14,230 bases of DNA from JACPKO01 sp964406775 (GCA_964406775.1 CAYOSW010000027.1:1-14230), one strand, 5' to 3'; shown: positions 1 to 7,101, numbered from the stretch's first letter. Notes: generated by a model from the letters alone, not told the origin. Translations and numbers: made by a program.

Positions 1-826
1 GAGTATCCAGATTTATCTGAAGCAGAGATCCTGAAGGAGTAGATTCTGCAAGAACTTCTCCCAAGTCTCCCGAAGAAGGGGATGTGAATGAATTATCTGT
101 TTTGACATAGTTAGGTAGGCTTTTATTTAGATCAATATATTTTGTTGCGAAGATGGCAGCAGCACCCAAAAAGGCTACTAAGAAAATGCTTAAAAAAGCG
201 GTTAAAGGTTTGACCCTTAAAACTCTGGAAGTAGGAACATCCGGATTTTCTGAAACTGCTGTTCCGGGGTAGTTAGCAAAATCAGCGCTTGATAAGGCTT
301 GAATATTTTTGAGGATAGGTTTGTCGGTAGTAAGAACGATATCCTTTTTCAATTCAGCAGTTTGCGTATAAGGAGGAGTGCTGTTATTTGATATATTTTG
401 AGATGGATTGATATTTAATTCAGCTTGAAGTCTCTTAATCTCGGAGCGGGTAAATCTTCTTAAGCCTCCCTCAGTGCGCTCAGCCTTAATGATTCCTTTT
501 TTATCCCAATTCCTGATGGTGTCGGCGGAGACCCGGAGTTCTTCGGCAGCTTTTGAAACGGATGTTAAGCCGACAGAAGTTTTAGGAAGTGGTTTTAAGC
601 TTTTTTTATATTCGACTAAAATTGCGGGACTGTATCTTCTTGCTCCGCCTTCGGTTCTGGCCGGGATTAGTTTTCCTGAAGCTTCCCAGTTGCGGAGAGT
701 GTCGGGGGAGACGCCTAAAAACTTAGCTGCTTCGGATACTGAAACAAAACCCCGCAGTGCTCTCTTTGAGGTTTTTTGGTTGTCCGTCTGCCTATCCAAC
801 TTATTTTCGTCTCCGTTGGTAGACAT
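1..826 (-). CDS. Membrane-tethered protein with two MerR-type DNA-binding domains (partial)
   Basis: The minus strand is open from an ATG at 826-824 through the left edge, giving 275 codons without a stop. Two similar helix-turn-helix units lie at residues about 27-70 and 87-130. Both carry the pattern VSxxTxRNW followed by a basic wing (RTEGGARRYS and RTEGGLRRFT), which is typical of MerR/excisionase-type winged helices. A low-complexity linker rich in Ser, Asn and Thr follows. One hydrophobic segment at about 208-228 (TAFLSIFLVAFLGAAAIFA) then precedes a polar Ser-rich tail, so the HTH part should be cytoplasmic and the missing C-terminal part outside. The tandem HTH units look like an internal duplication. 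No effector domain of a classical MerR regulator is visible. The upstream repeats (839-911) are a plausible own operator. Domain class is confident; function as a surface-linked regulator is inference. Confidence 0.85.
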   Translation of the reverse strand, partial: MSTNGDENKLDRQTDNQKTSKRALRGFVSVSEAAKFLGVSPDTLRNWEASGKLIPARTEGGARRYSPAILVEYKKSLKPLPKTSVGLTSVSKAAEELRVSADTIRNWDKKGIIKAERTEGGLRRFTRSEIKRLQAELNINPSQNISNNSTPPYTQTAELKKDIVLTTDKPILKNIQALSSADFANYPGTAVSENPDVPTSRVLRVKPLTAFLSIFLVAFLGAAAIFATKYIDLNKSLPNYVKTDNSFTSPSSGDLGEVLAESTPSGSLLQINLDT

Positions 827-838
827 TAAATAATTTCT

Positions 839-875
839 GAAATCAAAACTTTATGACCTTACAAGTTTTGATTTC
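839..875. promoter_or_regulatory. 13-bp perfect inverted repeat before the MerR-like gene
   Basis: GAAATCAAAACTT (839-851) and AAGTTTTGATTTC (863-875) are perfect reverse complements around an 11-nt spacer. The element ends 12 nt from the ATG of the minus-strand gene. It could be a dimer-binding operator or a 5' UTR hairpin controlling translation. The heptamer AAAACTT inside it recurs in the direct repeats at 890-911. Confidence 0.6.
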
Positions 876-889
876 TAAATAATAGGCTC

Positions 890-911
890 AAAACTTAGGA
901 AAAACTTAGGA
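890..911. repeat. Two adjacent perfect 11-bp direct repeats
   Basis: AAAACTTAGGA occurs at 890-900 and again immediately at 901-911. The 11-bp period places both copies on about the same face of the helix. With the inverted repeat at 839-875 there are four AAAACTT cores in about 60 bp (845-851, 863-869 inverted, 890-896, 901-907), consistent with a cooperative binding site for the neighbouring tandem-HTH protein (inference). Confidence 0.6.
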
Positions 912-934
912 GAAAGTTATGAAGCCCTATTAAA

Positions 935-966
935 TATATAGTTGCAAAACGGGTAATTTTTGTCAA
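935..966 (-). promoter_or_regulatory. Candidate promoter of the MerR-like gene
   Basis: On the minus strand a consensus -35 TTGACA lies at 966-961, followed by the AT-rich TATATATTTA at 940-931. The best -10 (TATATA, 940-935) has a 20-nt spacer, longer than ideal. It would give a leader of about 100 nt that contains the repeats at 839-911. Confidence 0.4.
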
Positions 967-1065
967 CCTTTTTTATAAATATAATGTAATTCAGATTGTA
1001 AATTTTTTTGTTTAAAAAGAGTTTTTTACCACTCAAAAAAAAGGGAGCTATTTATTATTTCATCC

Positions 1066-1079
1066 TTATGCCGGCATAA
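1066..1079. repeat. 14-bp perfect palindrome
   Basis: TTATGCCGGCATAA reads the same on both strands. It is GC-rich at its centre within a very AT-rich region, as expected of a binding site for a dimeric regulator. No factor can be named. Confidence 0.45.
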
Positions 1080-1498
1080 ATGTTCAAGAATTTCTGAGTC
1101 TAACTGAGATTGCCCGGATTTGCCGGATTATTGGATAAATGCTTAAGTCTTATAGAAATTAGAATTATAGGAAATCAATCCCATTTTCGAGACAGACGGA
1201 TATTTTATCAGTAATACATCAAATAAACTCAAACTATCTTAGATCTTTTCCTGCTTAAGCCTAAGAAAATTATTAATCGCCATAATCCTAAGGTAATACG
1301 CAATTACTAATCATTTTTTGATATCAAACAATATTGAAAAAGATCAGCATCTCAATATTTACTTAGTGGAAAATGTCTGTGAAAACAGATAAAGTGTGAA
1401 ATTTTAAACGATAAGTGCGAGAAAGCAATCTACTCTTGATTGAATTTTATAATCTTATAGTTATGGAATCTATAGTGGTTTAGTTAAGAATCGTAAAG

Positions 1499-1507
1499 TG
1501 GTAAAAT
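1499..1507 (+). promoter_or_regulatory. Extended -10 promoter of leuS, leaderless spacing
   Basis: TGGTAAAAT (TG at 1499-1500, TAAAAT at 1502-1507) ends exactly 6 nt before the leuS ATG. A transcript starting about 7 nt after the -10 would begin at the ATG. The -35 position (TTTAGT, 1479-1484) is weak and no Shine-Dalgarno is present. Confidence 0.5.
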
Positions 1508-1513
1508 CGGCAT

Positions 1514-3934
1514 ATGATCAGTAAATACATCCCAGCAAGTATTGAGAAAAAGTGGCAGGATAAGTGGCGTGAGTCGGGTATCTACAAAACCGATCTCTCC
1601 AAACCGAAAAAATTTTATGTCTTAGCTGAATATGCTTATCCTTCAGGGGACTTGCATATGGGCCATTGGTTTACCTGGTCGGGGGCAGATGTCTTTGCCC
1701 GTTTCAAGCGTATGCAGGGATACAATGTATTCTTTCCGAATGGGTTTGATTCATTTGGTCTGCCCGCTGAGGGGGCTGCAATTAAAAGAAATATTCATCC
1801 TCAGGATTGGACCGAACAGAATATTGCCAAGATGAAAGAGCAGTATCAGACGATGGGGCCTTCTTTCGATTTTTACGGAGATCTGGCTTCCCACAAGCCG
1901 GAGTATTTTAAATGGAATCAATGGATTTTTCTGCAGATGTTTAAGAAAGGTATTGCCTATAAGGGAAAATATCTATCAAACTGGTGTCCTGTAGATCAAA
2001 CAGTACTGGCTAATGAAGCAGTTGAGGGAGGGAAGTGCTGGAGATGCGGAAGTGAAGTAGTCCAAAAAGAGATTGAGCAGTGGTTCTTTAAGATAACCGA
2101 ATTCGCAGACCGGTTGCTTTGGGAAAATACTGATGAGGAGGTCTCAAACGGCGTTCGCTGGCCCGTTTCTGTCAGAACCGCACAAAACGATTGGATTGGC
2201 AAAAGTACCGGCATAAATATTAAATATGAAATCAAAGATAGTACGGAAACAGTCGAAGTTTTTACAACCAGACCCGACACTAATTTCGGTGCAACCTTCA
2301 TAGCTGTCGCTCCGGAACATCCTCTGGTTCAAAAAATTACAACGGAAGAGAACTCAGAAAAAGTTTCTGAGTATATCAAAACATCTAAAAAGAAATCAGA
2401 ATTGGAAAGAAAAGAGAATAAGGACAAGACGGGTCAATTTACGGGTTCATACGCGGTCAATCAACTGACCGGTTTCGAGATGCCTATTTATGTAGCTGAT
2501 TATGTATTGGCAGGCTACGGAACGGGAGCTTTGGTAGGTGTCCCGGGGCACGATATTCGGGATTTTGAATTCGCAAAAGCGCACAATCTTAAGATAATCA
2601 GAGTTGTAGTTGGTTCTGACGGAGATACATCCGAGATAACCGAGCTTGAACAGATTCAGGAAAATGAGGGGAAGATGGTAAATTCGGGATTCTTGGATGG
2701 GATGGATATCCGCGAGGCTACCTCCAAAGTTATGGATTATCTGGAGGAAAAAGGTTGGGGGAAGCGCACGGTTACCTATCATATTCACGACTGGTCAGTT
2801 TCCAGGCAGCGTTATTGGGGGACACCTGTTCCGATTATACATTGTCCTAAGGACGGTATAGTGCCGGTTCCTGAGACAGAATTACCTGTTTTGTTACCGT
2901 ATGATGTAGATTTTCAACCCAAAGGAAAGCCCCCGCTGGCTTCTAATGAAGAATGGTTAAAAGTAAAATGTCCGAAATGCGGAGGACCGGCGCAGAGGGA
3001 AGCGGAAACGATGGACACTTTTGTTGACTCGTCCTGGTACTTCTTCCGCTATCTGGATGCTAATCTAGAAACTGCTCCTTTTGATGTAGATTTAGCTAGA
3101 TTGATTATGCCAGTTGATATCTATTTCGGAGGTGCCGAGCACACATTAGGCCATACTTTATACTCAAGATTCTTTACAAAATTCTTTAAGGATCTGAGCC
3201 TGACTGAGCTTGAGGAATACGCTTTGCGGAGGGTAAACCACGGAATAATTCTCGGACCGGACGGTACAAAAATGAGTAAGTCGCGCCCGGAGAGCGTTGT
3301 TAATCCTGATGAGGAGGTTAAAAAGTACGGAGCAGACACGATCAGGCTCTATTTAGCCTTCCTGATGCCTTATGAATCCACAGGTCCTTGGGACAGGGAG
3401 AGAGTAAACGGTCCTTACAGGTTCCTCCAAAGAGTTTGGGCTTTATTTGATAAAGTTGGGGATTTGAGCCTGAGTGAGGTTGATTTAAGGCAAATGAACC
3501 AGGCAATTAAGAGCGTTAGGGAGGATTTTGAGGCTATTAAGTTCAATACGGCGGTTGCCAAGCTGATGGAATGGTTGAATTACCTTTCCGATAAAAAGAC
3601 GGTAGCAAAAGAAGAATACAAGACGATGTTATTATTGCTTGCTCCATTGGCCCCTCATATAACTGAAGAACTTTGGGAAAAGATTGGCGGAGAATTTTCG
3701 GTGCACTTACAAACCTTCCCCGATTTTGATGAAAAACATTTAGAAACAGGAGAGGTTAATATTGTTGTCCAGGTAAACGGAAAAGTAAGAGACCAGTTTT
3801 TATTGTCAAAAAGTGTCAGCGAAGAAGAGGTAATGAAAGCTGCAAAATCTTCTGAGAAGGTCTCTAAATTCTTAACAGGGGATATCAGGAAGACAATATT
3901 CGTTCCGGGAAAACTACTGAATATAGTCGTATAA
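1514..3934 (+). CDS. leuS: Leucyl-tRNA synthetase
   Basis: This cytoplasmic class I synthetase charges tRNA-Leu with leucine. The 806-residue protein has the HIGH-type ATP site HMGH at residues 48-51 within YPSGDLHMGH, and the KMSKS loop at 586-590 (GTKMSKS). The inserted CP1 editing domain is intact: TTRPDT at about 251-256 and GTGALVGVPGHDIRDFEFA at about 337-355 hold the Thr-rich stretch and the conserved Asp that hydrolyse mischarged tRNA. CxxC pairs (CWRCG near 175, CPKCG near 486) suggest zinc sites. Length fits bacterial LeuRS. The ATG lies 6 nt after an extended -10 and has no Shine-Dalgarno. About 290 AT-rich bases separate it from the next gene, so it is probably monocistronic. Confidence 0.97.
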   Translation: MISKYIPASIEKKWQDKWRESGIYKTDLSKPKKFYVLAEYAYPSGDLHMGHWFTWSGADVFARFKRMQGYNVFFPNGFDSFGLPAEGAAIKRNIHPQDWTEQNIAKMKEQYQTMGPSFDFYGDLASHKPEYFKWNQWIFLQMFKKGIAYKGKYLSNWCPVDQTVLANEAVEGGKCWRCGSEVVQKEIEQWFFKITEFADRLLWENTDEEVSNGVRWPVSVRTAQNDWIGKSTGINIKYEIKDSTETVEVFTTRPDTNFGATFIAVAPEHPLVQKITTEENSEKVSEYIKTSKKKSELERKENKDKTGQFTGSYAVNQLTGFEMPIYVADYVLAGYGTGALVGVPGHDIRDFEFAKAHNLKIIRVVVGSDGDTSEITELEQIQENEGKMVNSGFLDGMDIREATSKVMDYLEEKGWGKRTVTYHIHDWSVSRQRYWGTPVPIIHCPKDGIVPVPETELPVLLPYDVDFQPKGKPPLASNEEWLKVKCPKCGGPAQREAETMDTFVDSSWYFFRYLDANLETAPFDVDLARLIMPVDIYFGGAEHTLGHTLYSRFFTKFFKDLSLTELEEYALRRVNHGIILGPDGTKMSKSRPESVVNPDEEVKKYGADTIRLYLAFLMPYESTGPWDRERVNGPYRFLQRVWALFDKVGDLSLSEVDLRQMNQAIKSVREDFEAIKFNTAVAKLMEWLNYLSDKKTVAKEEYKTMLLLLAPLAPHITEELWEKIGGEFSVHLQTFPDFDEKHLETGEVNIVVQVNGKVRDQFLLSKSVSEEEVMKAAKSSEKVSKFLTGDIRKTIFVPGKLLNIVV

Positions 3935-4181
3935 ATATTAGACTATAGTTATCCAACATATTTGCACTTATCACTCAAAGTATCTTCTGCTAATGATAAC
4001 TTGATTTAAAAGAAGACTGCCATAGAGGTCTAATCTAAAATTTATAATAATTGAGTAATTTTTATGTAATATATCATTGAACATCAGTTGGAGAATTTTA
4101 ACAAAACTCTTATAATTATGGACTGACTTATAACTTATTTACTATTTAGAAAACTTGTGGAAAGAATTTGGCGGCCTAATC

Positions 4182-4210
4182 TTGACGGGCAAGTATGTTG
4201 GATATAATAT
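4182..4210 (+). promoter_or_regulatory. Promoter of the SprT-like gene
   Basis: The -35 is TTGACG (4182-4187). The -10 is TATAAT at 4203-4208 (15-nt spacer) or the overlapping TAATAT at 4205-4210 (17-nt spacer). Transcription would start near 4215-4217, leaving a leader of only about 8-10 nt before the ATG at 4225. No Shine-Dalgarno is visible. Confidence 0.6.
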
Positions 4211-4224
4211 AGCAGTTCCTTTAT

Positions 4225-4680
4225 ATGCCCATTTTTGATTCCAGTTTTAAACTTTCTAAACTCCGGGAAGTTCACGCAAGGAGAGATGATATCTGGCTTC
4301 TGTCCAGATTGGATTTTCTTTGGAGTAATTATTTCTCGGACGTAAGCCAGGATAACCCGATTTTCATCAAGTTCGGCAGATATTCAAAATTCCGTCTGGG
4401 ATCCATTAAGTTTGACAGCCGGACGAAAAAATCCCTGATTACAATAACGGCGATGTTTAAGGACACAGGGATTCCTGTAGAGGTTGTAGATCACACGATT
4501 GCGCACGAACTTTGCCATTATACGCACGGATTTTCTTCACCTAAAAGACAGATGCATAAGTACCCTCACCACGGAGGAGTGATCCAAAGTGAGCTCGCCG
4601 AGCGCAATCTTCAGCATCTGAGCCGTGCCTATAAGCTTTGGGTAAAAGAGTACCGTGAATTACTGAGGACTAGTAGGTGA
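4225..4680 (+). CDS. SprT-like zinc metalloprotease domain protein
   Basis: The 151-residue protein carries the zinc-binding motif HELCH at residues 94-98 in DHTIAHELCHYTHG, preceded by a beta-rich SprT-type region (GSIKFDSRTKKSLITITAMF). A downstream His pair in YPHHGG (115-116) is positioned to supply the third zinc ligand. This order matches SprT/Spartan-like proteases, whose eukaryotic members digest DNA-protein crosslinks; bacterial substrates are mostly unknown. There is no signal peptide or membrane segment, so it should be cytoplasmic. Family assignment rests on the motif and fold order, so no gene symbol is given. The gene stands alone with its own promoter. A decayed copy of its 3' end lies 76 bp downstream (4757-4798). 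Confidence 0.8.
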   Translation: MPIFDSSFKLSKLREVHARRDDIWLLSRLDFLWSNYFSDVSQDNPIFIKFGRYSKFRLGSIKFDSRTKKSLITITAMFKDTGIPVEVVDHTIAHELCHYTHGFSSPKRQMHKYPHHGGVIQSELAERNLQHLSRAYKLWVKEYRELLRTSR

Positions 4681-4756
4681 CGGACTTATAAGTCGCGTCC
4701 AGACTATTGTTTCTCACAAAGCTTGCGGTTCTCGCTCCGCTGCGATCCTAAGAGCC

Positions 4757-4798
4757 TGGGTTAAAGAATAAAGGGAACTCCTCAGATCAAGAAGATAA
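4757..4798 (+). pseudogene. Decayed duplicate of the SprT-like gene 3' end
   Basis: This stretch matches the last 42 bases of the SprT-like gene (4639-4680) at 28 of 42 positions without gaps. Read in the matching frame it gives WVKE, a stop, then RELLRSRR, against WVKEYRELLRTSR in the gene. The Tyr codon TAC has become TAA. Several differences are synonymous (GTA/GTT, GAG/GAA, and the RELLR codons), which suggests it was once translated. The 76 bases between the copies are GC-richer and contain CGG/CCG-type inverted pieces. It is probably the relic of a tandem duplication. Confidence 0.6.
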
Positions 4799-4821
4799 GG
4801 GTTACCTTTCATAATAGACTA

Positions 4822-4849
4822 TTGCAGCCTGCTTCAAAAATGTTATCGT
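4822..4849 (+). promoter_or_regulatory. Extended -10 promoter, leaderless spacing
   Basis: TGTTATCGT (TG at 4841-4842, TATCGT at 4844-4849) ends exactly 6 nt before the ATG at 4856. A partial -35, TTGCAG (4822-4827), has a 16-nt spacer. No Shine-Dalgarno precedes the ATG. Confidence 0.4.
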
Positions 4850-4855
4850 TTATAT

Positions 4856-5260
4856 ATGAAGAAGATTCTGTGGGAGAACCTGGTGAAGAACCTTTTGCTC
4901 CTCCCGGTGCTTGCTTTTGCTTATTTTGAGATTGAAAGATTCTTTGGCGGATTGTCTGCTGTAGACAGCGGAGTACTTGGAAGTATTCTGGTTGCGGTAA
5001 GTATACTTGCAGTTACTGCTTGCTTTGGCTGCTTCGCTTTCACCTATGAAAAAGTAGAGCATACAAATACAGCCTGGAGGTTTTTGGGACATACAACCAC
5101 CGGGCTATTGATTTTGCTGATAGGCCTGTCGCTTGAGATGACATCAGTTCTTTTTGATTTGCTCGTAGGGAATTTTTATATATTCAATTTGAGCTTAGGT
5201 TTGCTTTACCTGACGGTAGTTCTTTATGATTTTTGGGACCTAAAACGAGCAAAAGTATAA
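4856..5260 (+). CDS. Small four-helix membrane protein, unknown function
   Basis: I do not recognise this 134-residue protein. It has four hydrophobic segments at about 12-26, 40-62, 79-101 and 106-126, joined by short loops. One loop has the polar stretch TYEKVEHTNTAWR (about 63-75). The N-terminus is basic (MKK) and the C-terminus ends in LKRAKV, so both ends are probably cytoplasmic. No signal peptide cleavage site or catalytic motif is evident. It sits 34 nt upstream of comEA, and its stop codon lies inside the predicted comEA -10. A link to DNA uptake is possible from position alone but unsupported by sequence. Confidence 0.75.
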   Translation: MKKILWENLVKNLLLLPVLAFAYFEIERFFGGLSAVDSGVLGSILVAVSILAVTACFGCFAFTYEKVEHTNTAWRFLGHTTTGLLILLIGLSLEMTSVLFDLLVGNFYIFNLSLGLLYLTVVLYDFWDLKRAKV

Positions 5261-5281
5261 AAAAGTATCTATATCTGGAGG
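5233..5281 (+). promoter_or_regulatory. comEA promoter and Shine-Dalgarno
   Basis: TTGGGA (5233-5238), a 17-nt spacer and TATAAA (5256-5261) predict a start near 5268 and a leader of about 27 nt. That leader contains GGAGG (5277-5281), the clearest Shine-Dalgarno in the window, though its 13-nt distance to the ATG at 5295 is long. The -10 overlaps the stop codon of the upstream gene (5258-5260). Confidence 0.5.
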
Positions 5282-5294
5282 CACAAGCTTCTTT

Positions 5295-5903
5295 ATGGAT
5301 GGGCTCAATCAGAAACTAAACGAATACAAAATCCCTGTTGGTCTTTTTTTGGTCGGAGGGGTGATGCTTATCGGCGGGCTTTTTTCCTCCAACTTAATTC
5401 AAAAAGAAAAATCCAAAGAAAATTTTCCGAAAGAAAGTCTTATCACAAAGTCTGAATTATCCGAGATAAAAGTTGATGTATCGGGTGCTGTTAATAGTCC
5501 TGGAGTATTTTCTTTAGATAAGGATTTAAGAATAGAGGATGCAGTAAAAAAAGCCGGCGGATTTTCTGAAAATGCAAATAAAGAATATATATCAAAAAGT
5601 CTAAATCTATCTCAAAAGATAACGGACGGACTCAAAATATATATTCCTTTTAACGGGGAAGAGGGGGGTACTGTTGCCGGGGTTGCTGTTTCCGGTAATG
5701 TAAAAAGTATCTCTTTGCAGGGCAAAGTAGGTATTAATTCTGCTGATCAACTAGGCCTGGAGTCTTTGCCCGGAGTCGGACCGGCAACTGCAAAAAAGAT
5801 TATCGATAACCGTCCCTATTCTTCAGTTGAAGAATTGATGAGTAAGAAGGCTGTTTCGAAATCGGTTTACACAAAAATTTTAGAGTTAGTGGATTTGAAC
5901 TAA
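5295..5903 (+). CDS. comEA: ComEA-type competence DNA-binding protein
   Basis: ComEA binds incoming double-stranded DNA on the outer face of the membrane and hands it to the ComEC channel. The 202-residue protein has one N-terminal membrane anchor at about 15-32 (VGLFLVGGVMLIGGLF) and a charged linker. A SLBB-type domain at about 57-118 (KVDVSGAVNSPGVF, then the GGF turn) precedes the helix-hairpin-helix domain at about 143-202. The DNA-contacting hairpin LESLPGVGPATAKKII is at 155-170, preceded by the typical VGINSA. Length and domain order are those of standard ComEA. comEC follows after a 171-nt gap holding a palindromic repeat, so the two are neighbours but not tightly coupled. Confidence 0.93.
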   Translation: MDGLNQKLNEYKIPVGLFLVGGVMLIGGLFSSNLIQKEKSKENFPKESLITKSELSEIKVDVSGAVNSPGVFSLDKDLRIEDAVKKAGGFSENANKEYISKSLNLSQKITDGLKIYIPFNGEEGGTVAGVAVSGNVKSISLQGKVGINSADQLGLESLPGVGPATAKKIIDNRPYSSVEELMSKKAVSKSVYTKILELVDLN

Positions 5904-5934
5904 AATGTTTTGCTCAATTCTATTATCCCGGGGC

Positions 5935-6020
5935 CCTGTCGGCTCACAGCCCCAAAAATGGCTTCGCTCGCAAGCTCTCGCTCCAGGCATTTTTTGGGGC
6001 GCCCCGATTCGCCGCCACCC
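5935..6020. repeat. Palindromic intergenic repeat, copy 1
   Basis: Its first 43 bases (5935-5977) match 13361-13403 at 42 of 43 positions, and CAGGCATTTTTTGGG and TTCGCCGCCACCC also recur in both copies. The core folds as GCCCCAAAAATG against CATTTTTTGGGGC, with a nested GCTT-CGCTCGC-AAGC hairpin. It begins 31 nt after the comEA stop and is much GC-richer than its surroundings. No U-run follows, so it is not a standard intrinsic terminator. It encodes no evident protein. Confidence 0.85.
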
Positions 6021-6074
6021 CTCTTGGTTGGAGTGTTCCTGATTTTTTAGCCCGTTTATGTTGACCTTAAACTT

Positions 6075-7094
6075 GTGAAAATTAAAACACTCAATCCCGG
6101 CATTCTTCTGCTGATTCTTCTGTTTCTAATTCTTCTATTGCGGATCGATTACAATATGTTTTTATACCGGCCGGGGATAATAACATCGGAAGAGTCGGTT
6201 TATCTTCAGGGGTTAAGGAATAGAATTGAGGCTAATTTTGCACAGATTTTACCTTCACCCCAGTCAGAGTTGCTCTCCGGTATGGTTTTGGGGTCCAAGA
6301 AAATTCTGCCGGAGGGTCTTAAAGATGCGCTTGTCGGTACATCGACAATTCATATCGTTGTCGCTTCCGGCCAGAATCTAACCATTCTTTCCGGGCTGAT
6401 TCTGAGCTTATCCGGTTTTTTCGGCAGAAGAAAGACAGTCCTGCTGTCGGTTGCCGTGAATCTGTTTTATGCACTGCTTACAGGTTTCCAAATTCCCATT
6501 ATAAGAGCAGCCATAATGAACATCTTTGCTTCGCTGGGGTTATTAACCGGGAGGGAGGCGCCGGTAATGATTGCCTTATTCGGCTCAGCTCTGGCAATGC
6601 TTATTTACGAGCCTCTCTGGTTATTTTCAGTTTCTTTTCAGTTATCGTTTTTGGCCTCGTTTGCGGTAATGGAGTTTGCGCCCCTCGTCGAGAGGAGATT
6701 TACTTTTCTGCCAGGCCTGATTAGAGGTGATTTAATTGTTTCCGCAGCAGCCTTCTTGTTTACATTGCCAGTAATATTTGAGAATTTCCACAGGCTGAGC
6801 CTGGTAGGCGTATTTGTTAATAGTCTGGTTTTATGGACGACACCCCTAATTATGGCTTCGGGGGGTTTAGTTGCGGTTCTGAGCTTGGTGAGTTTAGAAA
6901 TAGCTTCAGTTGCGGTGCTTTTTCCGGGCATTTTTTTGACCTATCTTATCTATATTGTCGAATTTTTCAACAGTTTGAGCCCGAACATTGATGTTAAGTC
7001 TCTGGGTTGGATTTTTTGGATGGGGTATTACTGTCTGCTCATAGGATGTTATTTTGCGCTTAAAAAAAGCAAAAGCAGACAGGAACTGGTATGA
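6075..7094 (+). CDS. comEC: Minimal ComEC/Rec2-type DNA uptake channel
   Basis: ComEC forms the inner-membrane channel that moves single-stranded DNA into the cell. The 339-residue protein contains the Competence (ComEC/Rec2) membrane domain: GMVLGSKKILP (about 69-79), STIHIVVASGQNLTIL (about 90-105, equivalent to the family's SGLH-type segment) and about eight further hydrophobic segments. The N-terminus has one membrane helix but lacks the usual OB-fold-containing extension. There is no C-terminal metallo-beta-lactamase nuclease domain, so it is less than half the length of classical ComEC. The start is GTG at 6075. The ATG at 6058 is in another frame and meets a stop at once. No Shine-Dalgarno is seen. 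Its TGA stop lies inside the argS -10. Confidence 0.88.
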   Translation: MKIKTLNPGILLLILLFLILLLRIDYNMFLYRPGIITSEESVYLQGLRNRIEANFAQILPSPQSELLSGMVLGSKKILPEGLKDALVGTSTIHIVVASGQNLTILSGLILSLSGFFGRRKTVLLSVAVNLFYALLTGFQIPIIRAAIMNIFASLGLLTGREAPVMIALFGSALAMLIYEPLWLFSVSFQLSFLASFAVMEFAPLVERRFTFLPGLIRGDLIVSAAAFLFTLPVIFENFHRLSLVGVFVNSLVLWTTPLIMASGGLVAVLSLVSLEIASVAVLFPGIFLTYLIYIVEFFNSLSPNIDVKSLGWIFWMGYYCLLIGCYFALKKSKSRQELV

Positions 7095-7095
7095 T
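7087..7095 (+). promoter_or_regulatory. Extended -10 promoter of argS, leaderless spacing
   Basis: TGGTATGAT (TG at 7087-7088, TATGAT at 7090-7095) ends exactly 6 nt before the argS ATG and overlaps the comEC stop codon (7092-7094). I find no good -35, as is usual for extended -10 promoters, and no Shine-Dalgarno. Confidence 0.5.
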
Positions 7096-7101
7096 TAGCG
7101 T

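Larger units (their letters stand above)
827..1498. other. Long AT-rich intergenic region without a recognisable gene
   Basis: Beyond the repeats and promoter noted at 839-966, I see no coding frame with protein-like composition and no RNA gene here. It contains a 14-bp perfect palindrome (1066-1079) and a TATAAT at 1448-1453 without a good -35. It separates divergently transcribed genes (the MerR-like gene leftward, leuS rightward), so it probably holds regulatory sequence for both. Confidence 0.6.

Noticed and set aside
474..833. Plus-strand open frame of 119 codons
   Set aside because: It is antisense to the double-MerR gene, whose minus-strand frame has clear domains, so this is a shadow.
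1996..2788. Minus-strand open frames inside leuS
   Set aside because: The plus strand encodes unmistakable LeuRS editing and catalytic domains there, and the antisense translations have no recognisable features.
4678..4762. TGA read as glycine (code 25) extending the SprT-like protein
   Set aside because: The extension is not protein-like, and comEC and the minus-strand features make sense with TGA as stop. The other genes give full-length products under the standard code.
5950..6001. Intrinsic terminator after comEA
   Set aside because: The stem is strong, but a GC-rich stretch rather than a U-run follows, and the same unit recurs elsewhere as a repeat.
6058..6077. ATG at 6058 as the comEC start
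   Set aside because: It is in a different frame and reaches TGA after six codons, so GTG 6075 is kept.
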